Assembly (NCBI GenBank): GCA_039519185.1
Contig: CM076854.1
Span: 158,096,166-158,160,165, forward strand
DNA: 64,000 nt
Direction: 5' to 3'
Source of the DNA: Astragalus membranaceus
Taxonomy: Eukaryota; Streptophyta; Magnoliopsida; Fabales; Fabaceae
Shown: positions 63,998 to 64,000 of the stretch, one piece after another
Position numbering within the stretch: position 1 is the stretch's first letter
Layout of the letters: the number at the start of each line of letters is the position of its first letter
Translations under genes and position numbers: made by a program
The notes under the pieces: generated by a model
Databases searched by the model: none
The model's input: the letters and a program-made list of their open reading frames with translations, nothing else
Told to the model about the DNA's origin: nothing

Positions 63998-64000
63998 TCT

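Larger units (their letters stand above)
54766..64000 (+). mobile_element. Tat-clade Ty3/gypsy retrotransposon, right end beyond the window
   Basis: Left LTR 54,766-55,108, primer site, intact gag-pol, repeat-rich linker and antisense gene. The dual RNase H (the second of archaeal type) before integrase and the antisense gene with a gypsy-type transposase-like domain are marks of the Tat lineage. The 3' LTR is not reached. No frameshift in gag-pol, so the element may be young. Confidence 0.9.

Overview
The window is nuclear DNA of a flowering plant, very probably a legume. The basis is spliced plant genes with GT..AG introns, two eukaryotic tRNA-Val genes, and many nested LTR retrotransposons, including one with the tRNA-Arg-type primer site and long repeat-bearing LTR typical of the Ogre/Tat group that is abundant in Fabeae and Trifolieae. 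The species cannot be named from sequence alone. About four fifths of the window is transposon or decayed transposon. Host genes are few: two tRNA-Val genes (about 5.0-5.2 kb), a PSK-simulator-like DUF3475/DUF668 gene (8.8-10.9 kb), a small frameshifted gene with an ABRE-type promoter (16.4-16.8 kb), and a tandem family of HAD/FCP1-like genes: copy 1 at 17.7-18.95 kb, a broken copy at 19.6-19.96 kb, copies 2 and 3 at 45.7-46.95 and 48.3-49.6 kb.

Layout. 1-4.06 kb: a class II element carrying fragments of three unrelated host genes (NUP88, plastid EF-Tu, RPN8), all on the minus strand. 4.4-4.6 kb: a LINE tail. 5.58-8.31 kb: a solo LTR with 5-bp target duplications. 12.04-15.77 kb: a Mutator-like element with a decayed plant-mobile-domain gene, interrupted by a second solo LTR. 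22.45-44.49 kb: one old Copia element on the minus strand (221-bp LTRs, GTTAC duplications) that splits the HAD cluster. It has been opened by a chain of later insertions: an unclassified repeat, a CACTA-type non-autonomous element, a young non-autonomous Ogre-like element (26,441-38,285, two 2,579-bp LTRs, about 60-copy tandem array before the 3' LTR) and a solo LTR of chromovirus type (40,114-43,186). 50.3-53.5 kb: a solo LTR related to the Ogre-like element, with a tandemly duplicated left end, a tiny tRNA-derived SINE and a hAT-type element. 54.07-54.51 kb: a Mutator-like MITE. 54.77 kb to the window end: a Tat-clade Ty3/gypsy element with short LTR, intact 1,902-codon gag-pol and, on the opposite strand, a three-exon antisense gene whose introns join in a consistent phase.

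How the parts relate. The HAD copies share exact exon lengths (82-67-171-61-155 nt after a variable first exon), so they arose by tandem duplication; the Copia element inserted between copies and is now the spacer. All copies have Asn in place of the catalytic Asp of HAD motif I. The LTRs of two different-looking families share a U5 layout: an 18-nt conserved motif and, 58-61 bp from the LTR end, a copy of the first bases of the tRNA primer-binding site. I regard this U5 echo, the covarying hairpins in the Ogre-like element, the SINE with its empty site preserved in a neighbouring duplicate, and the multi-gene capture element as the points most worth a second look. All alignments were made by eye.
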